Notes under the pieces: model-generated
Seen by the model: only the letters and a program-made list of their open reading frames with translations
Database searches by the model: none
Told to the model about the DNA's origin: nothing
In this document: positions 1 through 6,520 of the stretch, one piece after another
Layout of the letters: each line of letters opens with the position of its first letter
Position numbering within the stretch: the stretch's first letter is position 1
Position numbers and translations under genes: made by a program
Source of the DNA: CBDUBU01 sp965365465
GTDB lineage: Bacteria > Bacteroidota > Rhodothermia > Rhodothermales > DASSAV01
Length of the DNA stretch: 16,267 bases
Direction: 5' to 3'
Assembly: GCA_965365465.1 (NCBI GenBank)
Contig: CBDUBU010000061.1
Span: 1 to 16,267 of the forward strand

Positions 1-542
1 AGAACGCGATTTCCGACCAGGAGCGCTGCCAGCAGCGGGCGGCGGCGGCGAAGCGACTCGGCGTCCTCGCGCAGGGACCTGAACTTGCGAAAGTCTTCTT
101 CAGTCTGCCATTCCCATTGATAGGCGCGCTCCGAAACGTAATCGATCTCGCTCCATGCGCGGTCACGCAACTGGATTTCAAGGTAGTCATCCGAAGATCG
201 GAAGGTAGCCAGGTTCAAAAAAAACTCCCGGTCCTTCCCATCGACGTAGGCAGCAGCGCGACCGGCAGCCAGAGTCTGGTAACTATCGATCATCTGGCCG
301 TGTCGCCACTCGTTGCCCAGCACGGCAAGCCAGAGCGCGCCGTCGGCAAGCGCGAAAACGGTAGCCGCCCCGTTCCAGTTTCCGCCATGAGCGTAGCGAT
401 GCCCGAGGCCCGGCAATGCCAGGCTCAGGGCGAAAGCTTTTCCGGCCGAACGGGATGTCCGTTCCGAAACATCCTGCGCAGCAACAGGCTTCAGCGGTTG
501 CGCAATCAGGAGCAAGAGGAAAATCAATAGTGTATGCTTCAT
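1..542 (-). CDS. Secreted/membrane protein of unknown function, N-terminal part (cut by left window edge)
   Basis: An open frame runs leftward from the ATG at 542 to the window edge without a stop, giving about 180 residues. The N-terminus is a clear signal peptide: a Lys-His start, a Leu/Ile-rich core (residues 4-13) and a probable cleavage after AAQ near residue 23. Residues 37-72 read ALSLALPGLGHRYAHGG followed by a hydrophobic stretch. This resembles the small membrane proteins of the DUF5683 type, which carry a conserved PGLGQ-Y-G turn between hydrophobic segments; that assignment is from memory and tentative. The visible C-terminal part (residues 130-175) is rich in Trp, Glu and Arg and probably helical. 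The gene is divergent from endonuclease V across 137 bp. Its function cannot be stated. The plus-strand frame at 117-530 on the opposite strand is a shadow of it. Confidence 0.72.
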   Translation of the reverse strand, partial: MKHTLLIFLLLLIAQPLKPVAAQDVSERTSRSAGKAFALSLALPGLGHRYAHGGNWNGAATVFALADGALWLAVLGNEWRHGQMIDSYQTLAAGRAAAYVDGKDREFFLNLATFRSSDDYLEIQLRDRAWSEIDYVSERAYQWEWQTEEDFRKFRSLREDAESLRRRRPLLAALLVGNRV

Positions 543-576
543 GTATCAGAGTCAGGCGGGTCCGGACGTAACCTTG

Positions 577-599
577 CGGGAAGAACCGGGGTTCTCCCG
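577..599. repeat. Hairpin/dyad in the divergent intergenic region
   Basis: The arms CGGGA-(A)-GAACC (577-587) and GGTTCTCCCG (590-599) are complementary over ten base pairs with one bulged A at 582. The inner part, 582-595, is itself a dyad (AGAACC/GGTTCT). It lies 35 bp upstream of the minus-strand gene that starts at 542 and about 80 bp upstream of endonuclease V. It could be an operator or a hairpin in a 5' UTR. In the plus direction it is followed by ATTTATT, but no gene ends just before it, so a terminator role is unlikely. Confidence 0.35.
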
Positions 600-679
600 G
601 ATTTATTCGGACATTTCAGAGGTTCAATTCGTCCAGGCAAAAAACAACAATATACGCGACAGGAGGGCGGTGAGCATCC

Positions 680-1351
680 GTGCAATTCGACATACACCAT
701 GAACACCGATGGGACGTTTCGCCCACCGAGGCCGTTGCCATTCAGCGAAAACTCGCGGGGCTGGTCCGCGAAGAAGCTTTGATCGGACCTATCAGGACCA
801 TTGCAGGCACGGATGTCAGCATACGGGAAGACCGGGCGCAGGCGGCGATTACCGTAGTCAGCCTGCCGGAACTCGATGTTGTAGATCATGCCATCTGGCG
901 CGGAGACGTTTCGTTTCCCTACATCCCCGGTCTTCTCAGCTTTCGAGAAGTTCCGCCGATCCTGCGGGCGCTGGAAAAGCTGTCCGTGCGCCCGGACGTG
1001 TTGATGACAGACGGCCAGGGGCTTGCCCATCCCCGGCGCTTCGGGCTGGCCTGCCATCTGGGCGTGCTGCTGGACTGGCCTGCTCTGGGCGCTGCGAAAT
1101 CGCGGCTCGTCGGGAGCTACGCCGAACCCGGCGTGGAGAAAGGCTCTCGGGAGGCGCTCGTGCATCGCGGCATGGTGATCGGCTCGGTTGTGCGCACCCG
1201 ACGGGCGATTAATCCGATATACGTGAGCGTCGGGCACCGGATCACGCTCGACCAGGCCGTAGAACTTACGCTGGCATGTACCTCGCGCTATAAAATCCCC
1301 GAGCCTACCCGGCAGGCGCACCGGTACAGCAGGCTGGTCGAAGAGGCATAG
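680..1351 (+). CDS. nfi: Endonuclease V (deoxyinosine 3' endonuclease)
   Basis: This DNA-repair nuclease nicks DNA one base 3' of deoxyinosine and other deaminated bases. The 223-residue product has the usual family length. The key motifs are visible: GTDVS with D45, the wedge/catalytic stretch YIPGLLSFRE (Y81-E90), TDGQGLAHPRR with D111, K140 in GAAKSRL, and a C-terminal PEPTRQAH with H214. D45, E90, D111 and H214 correspond to the metal-binding tetrad of the family (established knowledge). The start is GTG at 680: an in-frame TGA at 671 excludes anything longer and no in-frame ATG follows nearby. AGGAGG at 661-666 is the probable ribosome binding site, with a rather long gap of about 13 bases. 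The gene stands alone; the receptor gene on the other strand ends 54 bp downstream. No residue is missing, so it should be active. Confidence 0.95.
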   Translation: MQFDIHHEHRWDVSPTEAVAIQRKLAGLVREEALIGPIRTIAGTDVSIREDRAQAAITVVSLPELDVVDHAIWRGDVSFPYIPGLLSFREVPPILRALEKLSVRPDVLMTDGQGLAHPRRFGLACHLGVLLDWPALGAAKSRLVGSYAEPGVEKGSREALVHRGMVIGSVVRTRRAINPIYVSVGHRITLDQAVELTLACTSRYKIPEPTRQAHRYSRLVEEA

Positions 1352-1405
1352 CAGCGCAGGAACAGCAGCGCTTACGGATTGAAAAAGGTTGATGCGCTGC
1401 ATTTC

Positions 1406-3883
1406 TCAGAAATCGACGCGAAGCCGAACATTCAGGGTGCGCGGGGTGAGCCGTGTAGGAATCCGGTTCCAGATTCCATCGGCGCCCGGCACCCAGGTGT
1501 AGGCCACCGTATTGACCATGTCAAACACGTTCAGCAGTTCGGCGGTGAGTTGAACGGTCACAGGCCGTTCCAGAAGATTCCGGAATATGGTTATGTCCTT
1601 CGTAATACCGGCATCCAGGCGTTTGTATTCCCCGAGCCTTCCTGAGAACCGTCGGCCTGGTATCTGAATCGTCAGGTTTCCCAGCCTGGGGCCGGGTACA
1701 GGCGGCGTATACGGCAATCCGCTGCCGAAGAGCGCGCGCAAGTGGATTTTCCACGTCGCATCGCCCGGAACGTAATCCTGAATGAACGCCGAGAAGGTAT
1801 GCCGCTGGTCGGTAGGGCGAGGGACGAGTCCCTGGTTGTACGGATTCTGGTAGGCTTCCAGGAATCGTTCGCGCGCTACCATGAAACTGTAATTGACCCA
1901 GCTTTCGCGGCCGGGGACGAACTCGCCGCGCAACTGCAAATCAAGCCCATACACATACCCTTTTGCGTCGTTGAAGCCGGAATAGTTCACCCTCACGTTT
2001 TCGATGTCGTAGGAAATGAGGTTGTCCATATTCTTCCAGTAGGCTTCTCCACGCAAGAAGAAGCGCTGCTTCGGCAGGAAATGCTCGACACCGGCTACGA
2101 CCTGCACCGAACGTTGAGAGCGAATGTCGCGGTTCAGCAAACCTAGGATCGAAACGCCGGGCAGCGGTTTGCCGCGCAGTTCCCGGTAGGTGGGGGCCTG
2201 GTAGTAGAGGCCCGCTGAACCCATGAGGGTCGTACGCTCCGAAAGCTGGAAGCGACCCGACAAGCGTGGCGAGACCGTCCACTCATCGTTAAAAGAAAAA
2301 TAGTCTGCCCTCATGCCGGCCGTCACCACCAGTTGATTGGAGCGCGGCAGCACATCCAGCGCGTTCTGCACGTAAAGCCCCATCTGGGCGGCATCCAGTT
2401 CAGCATTGCCTTCCAGGCTATCGACGACGATGCGAACAGGGTCGCCTTCTCTGGATCGCCCGGAAACGGCAGATTGCTCGCGCAACCTGTCGTTGAAATG
2501 CAAGCTGCGAACCTGCCAGCCGACTTCTCCTGCATGACGGCCCAGGTTGAGCATCCACCGGCCCTGGCCTGTCAGGGTGCTGACACGAACCCGGTTGTCG
2601 GCGCTGTCTTCCTGCCGGGCATTTCCAACGGGAAGGTGTCCTGTCCCGGATTGCGGATTTCCGGATTGGGGGTCTACCTGATACAAAATGGAGAAGCCGG
2701 AAAGGTCGAAGAACTCGGTTTCTTCCGTCTCGAAGTACGCTACATCATGTTCCATGCGTAATCGAGGGGAGAGACGGTCGGAGAGCTTAACGCCTCCGAA
2801 GCGTGTGGCATAGCCGTCACGCTCGATACTGTCGCTATCATACGCGACCCAGAGCGACCTGAGATCGGATTGGCTCGGATCGAAACTGAACGTGCCGAAA
2901 TAGGTTTTCCGGCTTCTGGGGTCCAGCACAAATTCATGATCAGCCAAGATGGCCAGCACTTCGATGTCGTGTCCCGGCAACAGCCGATAGGAAAGGGTGC
3001 CCTGTACGTCTGTGAAGTCGGGTTGATACGTTCCTTTGAGTTCCTGGGTGCTGAAAAAGCGTTGCGCCTGCGCCTTTCGCAGTCCGAATGTCCAACTCAG
3101 GCGGTTATCGGCCCCGGAACCTCCTGCCGTCATGCCGGCATCGAGCAGCGACAGGTAGGCGGACCCCAACAAAGCCGTGCTTTCCGGGCGGCGGTAACGG
3201 ACCTCCAGCGCTGAGGAAAGCTTGCCTCCATAACGGGCCGGAAACCCTCCCGTGTAAAAGGTAATGCGTTCCGCCAGATCCGGATTCAGCAGCCCCAGGC
3301 CCTCCTGTTCCCCCTGCCGGGGCCGGAACGGAAGATACACTTCAAAACCGTTGATGAAGATCAGGTTTTCGTTGAAGCCGCCGCCGCGCACCGAATACTG
3401 GTTGGAGAGTTCGTTGTTGGAAGCCACGCCCGGCAATACCTTGAGCGCCCGGAACCCGTCACGAAACGGGGAAGGAATGTTTTGAATTTCCTCCGGATCT
3501 AATTCATAGACGCCTGTTTCTCGCGGCGATGCGGATTCCTCTACGGTGACCCCATCGAGTTCCAGCAGGGAAGGTTTCATGGCGACGTTCAGCGAAGTAA
3601 TCTGGCCGCGCAGCACGGTTACGGAGTCGATGCGGGTTTCGTATCCTACCGAGGAAAAGCGGAGCGCATAGCGACCTTCCGGCGCCCGAAAATAGTAGCG
3701 CCCTTCAACGTCGGTTGATGTGCCGAAATTGGAACCGTTGATGAGCACCGTTACGCCCGGCAAAGGCGCGTTTCCCGGAGATTCCATGACGCGCCCTGCC
3801 AGGGAACCCCAGTTCTGGGCGGCAGCCTCGTGTGAGAATGCAACGAGCAGGACGCTAAAGGCGAAAGTGAGACAAAGGCGCAT
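1406..3883 (-). CDS. TonB-dependent outer-membrane receptor with carboxypeptidase-regulatory-like N-terminal domain
   Basis: The 825-residue product is a gated outer-membrane transporter powered by TonB-ExbBD. It has a signal peptide (residues 1-23, cleavage around AAAQ), then a CarboxypepD_reg-like beta-sandwich (about 27-103, with the typical LPGVTVLINGSNFGTSTD and GRYYFRAPEGRYALRFS pattern). A plug domain follows (about 125-232, including YSVRGGGFNENLIFINGFEV and TGGFPARYGGKLSSALEVRY), then a long beta-barrel ending in an aromatic terminus, RLRVDF. This is the architecture of many Bacteroidota receptors. No SusD-like lipoprotein gene lies next to it, so a glycan-uptake SusCD pair is not supported and the substrate is unknown. 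A TTG at 3886 precedes the ATG at 3883; I chose the ATG because the signal peptide begins there. It is probably transcribed alone. Confidence 0.93.
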   Translation of the reverse strand: MRLCLTFAFSVLLVAFSHEAAAQNWGSLAGRVMESPGNAPLPGVTVLINGSNFGTSTDVEGRYYFRAPEGRYALRFSSVGYETRIDSVTVLRGQITSLNVAMKPSLLELDGVTVEESASPRETGVYELDPEEIQNIPSPFRDGFRALKVLPGVASNNELSNQYSVRGGGFNENLIFINGFEVYLPFRPRQGEQEGLGLLNPDLAERITFYTGGFPARYGGKLSSALEVRYRRPESTALLGSAYLSLLDAGMTAGGSGADNRLSWTFGLRKAQAQRFFSTQELKGTYQPDFTDVQGTLSYRLLPGHDIEVLAILADHEFVLDPRSRKTYFGTFSFDPSQSDLRSLWVAYDSDSIERDGYATRFGGVKLSDRLSPRLRMEHDVAYFETEETEFFDLSGFSILYQVDPQSGNPQSGTGHLPVGNARQEDSADNRVRVSTLTGQGRWMLNLGRHAGEVGWQVRSLHFNDRLREQSAVSGRSREGDPVRIVVDSLEGNAELDAAQMGLYVQNALDVLPRSNQLVVTAGMRADYFSFNDEWTVSPRLSGRFQLSERTTLMGSAGLYYQAPTYRELRGKPLPGVSILGLLNRDIRSQRSVQVVAGVEHFLPKQRFFLRGEAYWKNMDNLISYDIENVRVNYSGFNDAKGYVYGLDLQLRGEFVPGRESWVNYSFMVARERFLEAYQNPYNQGLVPRPTDQRHTFSAFIQDYVPGDATWKIHLRALFGSGLPYTPPVPGPRLGNLTIQIPGRRFSGRLGEYKRLDAGITKDITIFRNLLERPVTVQLTAELLNVFDMVNTVAYTWVPGADGIWNRIPTRLTPRTLNVRLRVDF

Positions 3884-4026
3884 CAAGCACTACGTCTGGT
3901 TCCGGAAAGACGAAAAACTCAGTAACCGTGCGCGATGCGTTCCAATCGATAGGTTGAGGGGAGGTGGTAGATGAGCTTAAGCTAGGCCACGTGAACGCCT
4001 CTTGCAAGCAAGCGTTCCGGTTTAAC

Positions 4027-4045
4027 AGGGCTTCTCTTCGGCCCT
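4027..4045 (-). terminator. Weak hairpin just after the PAP2 gene
   Basis: AGGGC (4027-4031) and GCCCT (4041-4045) can pair around a 9-base loop immediately 3' of the stop codon of the minus-strand PAP2 gene. On that strand only a short GTTAAA follows, without a good U-run, so termination by this hairpin is uncertain. The rest of the gap to the receptor gene (3884-4026) shows no recognisable gene. It contains a 10-base perfect palindrome (AGCTTAAGCT, 3974-3983) of unknown meaning and presumably the receptor promoter. Confidence 0.25.
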
Positions 4046-4756
4046 TCACGAGCCATAAAGAAGCCCGGCATTCAGCAGCAGGTATAGTTCGACAGGGGGC
4101 GCCACGAAGCCAAAGACCGCGCCCGCCGTCACTTGCAAGGGGGTATGCGCGCCGACACGGACCCGCGCCCACATCAATGCAGGTACGAGCGGCAACAGAC
4201 CGTACACTCCGGCATTCAGCAGCGAGAGTCCGGAGGGTTGCGTTATCTCGGGCCAGGAGGTGTGCGCGACGAAAAAAAGCATCGAAACAAAGCCGGCCAG
4301 CGCAGAAGTATGCACCGAGATTTTCCAGCGCAAATTGATTAACAGGATCAGTAAGGTGTTAAAAGCGATGCAGGCTGCGATTCCGGCAAGCAAGGCGGCG
4401 GCAGTCATCGCTGCGGCCTTGAGCGCGAAAAGGGCAGCGACATATGAGGTAATGCCTATAGAAAAAGGCAGCGTTCGCCGGGAGCGGCGGCGGATCTCCA
4501 GGGTCTCGATGCGCCCCTGACGCAGCATCCAGACGATAAAAGCAAATGGGATAAGAACGAAAAAGATTACGCCGACTGTCAGGACGCGGGCTGTCTCAGC
4601 GCCTGATGCGCCGAAGTGTTGCAGGATTGCGGCAAGCAGGAGCGGCGCCAGAAAAAAAGGGTTCAGCGCGTAAGAAAGACTATTGGCGAGCCGCAGGTCC
4701 CAGACGGGCAGCGCGCCTTCAGATAGGTTCGGGTGCTTTCTTTTATCCTGGATCAT
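4046..4756 (-). CDS. PAP2-superfamily integral membrane protein (divergent phosphatidic acid phosphatase-like)
   Basis: The 236-residue product has about six hydrophobic segments (roughly 31-50, 57-78, 99-125, 127-143, 153-166 and 178-197) and ends in another near 210-233. Two PAP2-like motifs are recognisable. KISVHTSALAG (145-155) stands where PSGH is usual, with H149. ARVRVGAHTPLQVTAGAVFG (197-216) matches the SRxxxxxHxxxD region, with H204 but Gln where Asp is often found. This loosened pattern is common in Bacteroidota PAP2-like proteins. A lipid-phosphate or undecaprenyl-pyrophosphate phosphatase role is possible, but the substrate is not inferable. The frame is open to an ATG at 4819, which would overlap the divergent SDR gene. 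I chose the ATG at 4756 because the conserved N-terminal pattern (LANSLSYALNPFFLAPLLLA) starts soon after it. Confidence 0.8.
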   Translation of the reverse strand: MIQDKRKHPNLSEGALPVWDLRLANSLSYALNPFFLAPLLLAAILQHFGASGAETARVLTVGVIFFVLIPFAFIVWMLRQGRIETLEIRRRSRRTLPFSIGITSYVAALFALKAAAMTAAALLAGIAACIAFNTLLILLINLRWKISVHTSALAGFVSMLFFVAHTSWPEITQPSGLSLLNAGVYGLLPLVPALMWARVRVGAHTPLQVTAGAVFGFVAPPVELYLLLNAGLLYGS

Positions 4757-4817
4757 ATTGCAGGGGAGGCTGGTTCGTGCATCATCCGCGTAATCGTTGA
4801 TTTTGAAAAAAATGTCC

Positions 4818-5738
4818 ATGCACGTCTTTCTTACCGGTGCGACCGGGTTTGTTGGCTCCTATGTTCTGCGCGAGTTGCTGGAACAGGGACATACTGTGCG
4901 CTGTCTTGCCCGTAAACCGGATGAACTGCCGGTTCCTGTCAGCGCTCGCCTGGAGCGGGTGAAAGGCGACGTTTCCGATCCAAAGCGACTGCAAGGCGTC
5001 ATGCGGGGCTGTGATGCGGTGATACATCTGGTTGGCATCATCGAGGAGAACCCGGAGAAAGGAATTACCTTTGAATCCGTTCATTACCAGGGGAGCGTCA
5101 ATGTAGCCGATGAAGCTCGGGCCTCCGGCATTGATCGCTTTCTTTTTATGAGCGCCAACGGCGCCCGGCAGGATGGGGTTTCAGGATATCAATCAACCAA
5201 GTGGCGTGCGGAACAGTACATCCAAAAGGCAGGGTTCCGTCATTGGACGGTGTTTCGGCCATCCATTATCTTTGGAGATCCTGGGCCTGAGAATCCGGAG
5301 TTTGCAACCCGGCTTGCAAAGACTCTGATCAAGCCGTTTCCCATATTGCCTGTTTTTGGCGACGGAAACTACAAGATGCAGCCGGTTTCCGTAGAAGAAG
5401 TTGCAAGTGCGTTTGTACAGGCGCTTTCAGGAAACCAGTTCTCAGGGAAAACTTACTGCGTCTCCGGCAATGAAACCGTTTCCTTCACGACTGTTCTCGA
5501 TAGGATAACACAGGCATTGGGCCAGGAAACGAAGCCGAAAATAAACCAGCCGCTCTGGTTGGTGCGCCCCGTGGTCCATGCAGCGGGCAAGCTAGGGGTG
5601 CTTCCCATATCGCCCGACCAGTTCGAGATGCTGGTGGAAGGGAATACCTGCGACAGTTCAGACTTCTATAACGATTTTGACCTGACGCCCAAACGATTTA
5701 CTCCGGAGAACCTCGCCTACGTACGGCAAAGAGTATAG
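4818..5738 (+). CDS. NAD(P)-binding extended/atypical SDR, complex I NDUFA9-like
   Basis: The product is 306 residues from the ATG at 4818. It opens with the Rossmann nucleotide-binding loop GATGFVG (7-13), followed by GDVSDPKRLQG (50-60), and carries the SDR catalytic set S112, Y124 and K128 (MSANGA, then GYQSTKWRAEQ). VFRPSIIFGDPG and the conserved substrate-domain order match the NDUFA9-like / NAD(P)H-binding atypical SDR family. Members are often annotated as NAD-dependent epimerase or as assembly/structural factors around quinone or respiratory complexes; the real substrate is unknown. In-frame starts upstream are a TTG at 4797 and an ATG at 4812. I prefer 4818 because the first beta strand begins directly there, and no Shine-Dalgarno helps to decide. 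It is divergent from the PAP2 gene and ends 6 bp from the convergent phosphatase. Confidence 0.85.
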   Translation: MHVFLTGATGFVGSYVLRELLEQGHTVRCLARKPDELPVPVSARLERVKGDVSDPKRLQGVMRGCDAVIHLVGIIEENPEKGITFESVHYQGSVNVADEARASGIDRFLFMSANGARQDGVSGYQSTKWRAEQYIQKAGFRHWTVFRPSIIFGDPGPENPEFATRLAKTLIKPFPILPVFGDGNYKMQPVSVEEVASAFVQALSGNQFSGKTYCVSGNETVSFTTVLDRITQALGQETKPKINQPLWLVRPVVHAAGKLGVLPISPDQFEMLVEGNTCDSSDFYNDFDLTPKRFTPENLAYVRQRV

Positions 5739-5744
5739 CAGGCA

Positions 5745-6386
5745 TCAATTATAGCGGTCTGCAGATTCGCCGCCGTCGAGGTGGGATACGTCGCCGCATA
5801 GCTCGGCGATCCACTGTTGTTCCCGGAAGACGAGTTTTACCAGGCTGCAAAGCCCGCACTCGAAGTCCTCTACCTCCGGAACGAGACCCCTGGCGGCTCC
5901 GAACACGGAAACACCGTGGCCTATCAGGAGGAGGGTTCCTTCGTACGTTGCGGCCAGATGGCGCGAGGTTTTTCCGGCGCGATCTACGGCTTGCTCGAAC
6001 GTTTCAGGGTAGCCGGGCCTGAAGCCGGAAGGATGGTGCGACAAGTCTACGCGGGGAAACTGCGCCGCCAGCGTCTCCACCGGAATACGCTCGGGGTTCA
6101 CAGGAAACCATTCAGGATTAAGCCATTCACTCAGGCCCGGTTCGAGATAAACCGGAAGCTGGAGCGCTTCAGCAGCGAGATGCGCCGTGTGAACCGTGCG
6201 CAGAAACGGAGAAGCAAAGATGTATGCAATCGGCTCTGATGCCAGCCGCTTCCCTAGCCGCCGGGCCTGTTCGATGCCATCCGGGGAAAGTCCAGGATCG
6301 TAGGGATGCTTCGCTGTCCGGGGCCAATCAGGATTTACGAAATCCTGACGATTTCCATGACGGGCAATCCAGACCGTTCGCGTCAT
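5745..6386 (-). CDS. Histidine phosphatase family protein (phosphoglycerate-mutase-like fold, branch 1)
   Basis: The 213-residue product carries the branch-1 active site: RHG (9-11) with the nucleophile H10, SPFLRT with R63, the acid-region motif LSEW with E87, and IGHG with H157. The opening IARHGNRQDF, followed by a Trp and YDPGLSPDGIEQARRLG, resembles the UBASH3/Sts-1-like subset rather than true cofactor-dependent phosphoglycerate mutase, so a phosphatase is more likely than a mutase. The substrate is unknown. It lies directly downstream of the tandem phosphofructokinase on the same strand, but the perfect hairpin at 6461-6505 separates them, so it probably has its own promoter. The frame is open to an ATG at 6458. 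I chose 6386 because the family strand (TRTVWIARHG) begins immediately after it and the extra 24 residues look unconserved. Confidence 0.85.
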   Translation of the reverse strand: MTRTVWIARHGNRQDFVNPDWPRTAKHPYDPGLSPDGIEQARRLGKRLASEPIAYIFASPFLRTVHTAHLAAEALQLPVYLEPGLSEWLNPEWFPVNPERIPVETLAAQFPRVDLSHHPSGFRPGYPETFEQAVDRAGKTSRHLAATYEGTLLLIGHGVSVFGAARGLVPEVEDFECGLCSLVKLVFREQQWIAELCGDVSHLDGGESADRYN

Positions 6387-6460
6387 ACGGCGTATGGTTT
6401 CACTTGATAAATGCAGAAAAAGAACGCTGCTGTTTCGGAGAGAGGCAGCGTCTTGCACGG

Positions 6461-6505
6461 AAACAGGAAGGGCGCAGCTTTTATCAGACGGCGCCCTTCC
6501 TGTTT
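6461..6505 (-). terminator. Perfect 15-bp inverted repeat, probable terminator of the tandem phosphofructokinase gene
   Basis: AAACAGGAAGGGCGC (6461-6475) and GCGCCCTTCCTGTTT (6491-6505) are exact reverse complements around a 15-base loop. The repeat starts 15 bases after the stop codon of the minus-strand phosphofructokinase. The U-run on that strand is short (TTT then CCG), so it may act as a terminator or as an mRNA-stabilising 3' hairpin. It also marks the border with the downstream phosphatase gene. Confidence 0.65.
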
Positions 6506-6520
6506 ATACATGTTCGGCGA

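Noticed and set aside
1351..1400. GCAGCGC ... GCGCTGC repeat between endonuclease V and the receptor gene
   Set aside because: There is only 7 bp of pairing with a loop over 20 bases and no T-run; not convincing as a terminator.
539..1402. 287-residue open frame on the minus strand
   Set aside because: It lies fully antisense to endonuclease V, whose catalytic motifs are complete; its translation has no recognisable motif and an Arg/Pro/His/Ala-rich composition typical of an antisense shadow.
3974..3983. Perfect palindrome AGCTTAAGCT upstream of the receptor gene
   Set aside because: A 10-base palindrome is expected many times by chance in a window of this size, and nothing else supports an operator.
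1406..4756. SusCD-like glycan uptake locus
   Set aside because: The receptor has the right domain order, but no SusD-like lipoprotein or glycoside hydrolase gene lies beside it; the neighbours are endonuclease V and a PAP2 protein.
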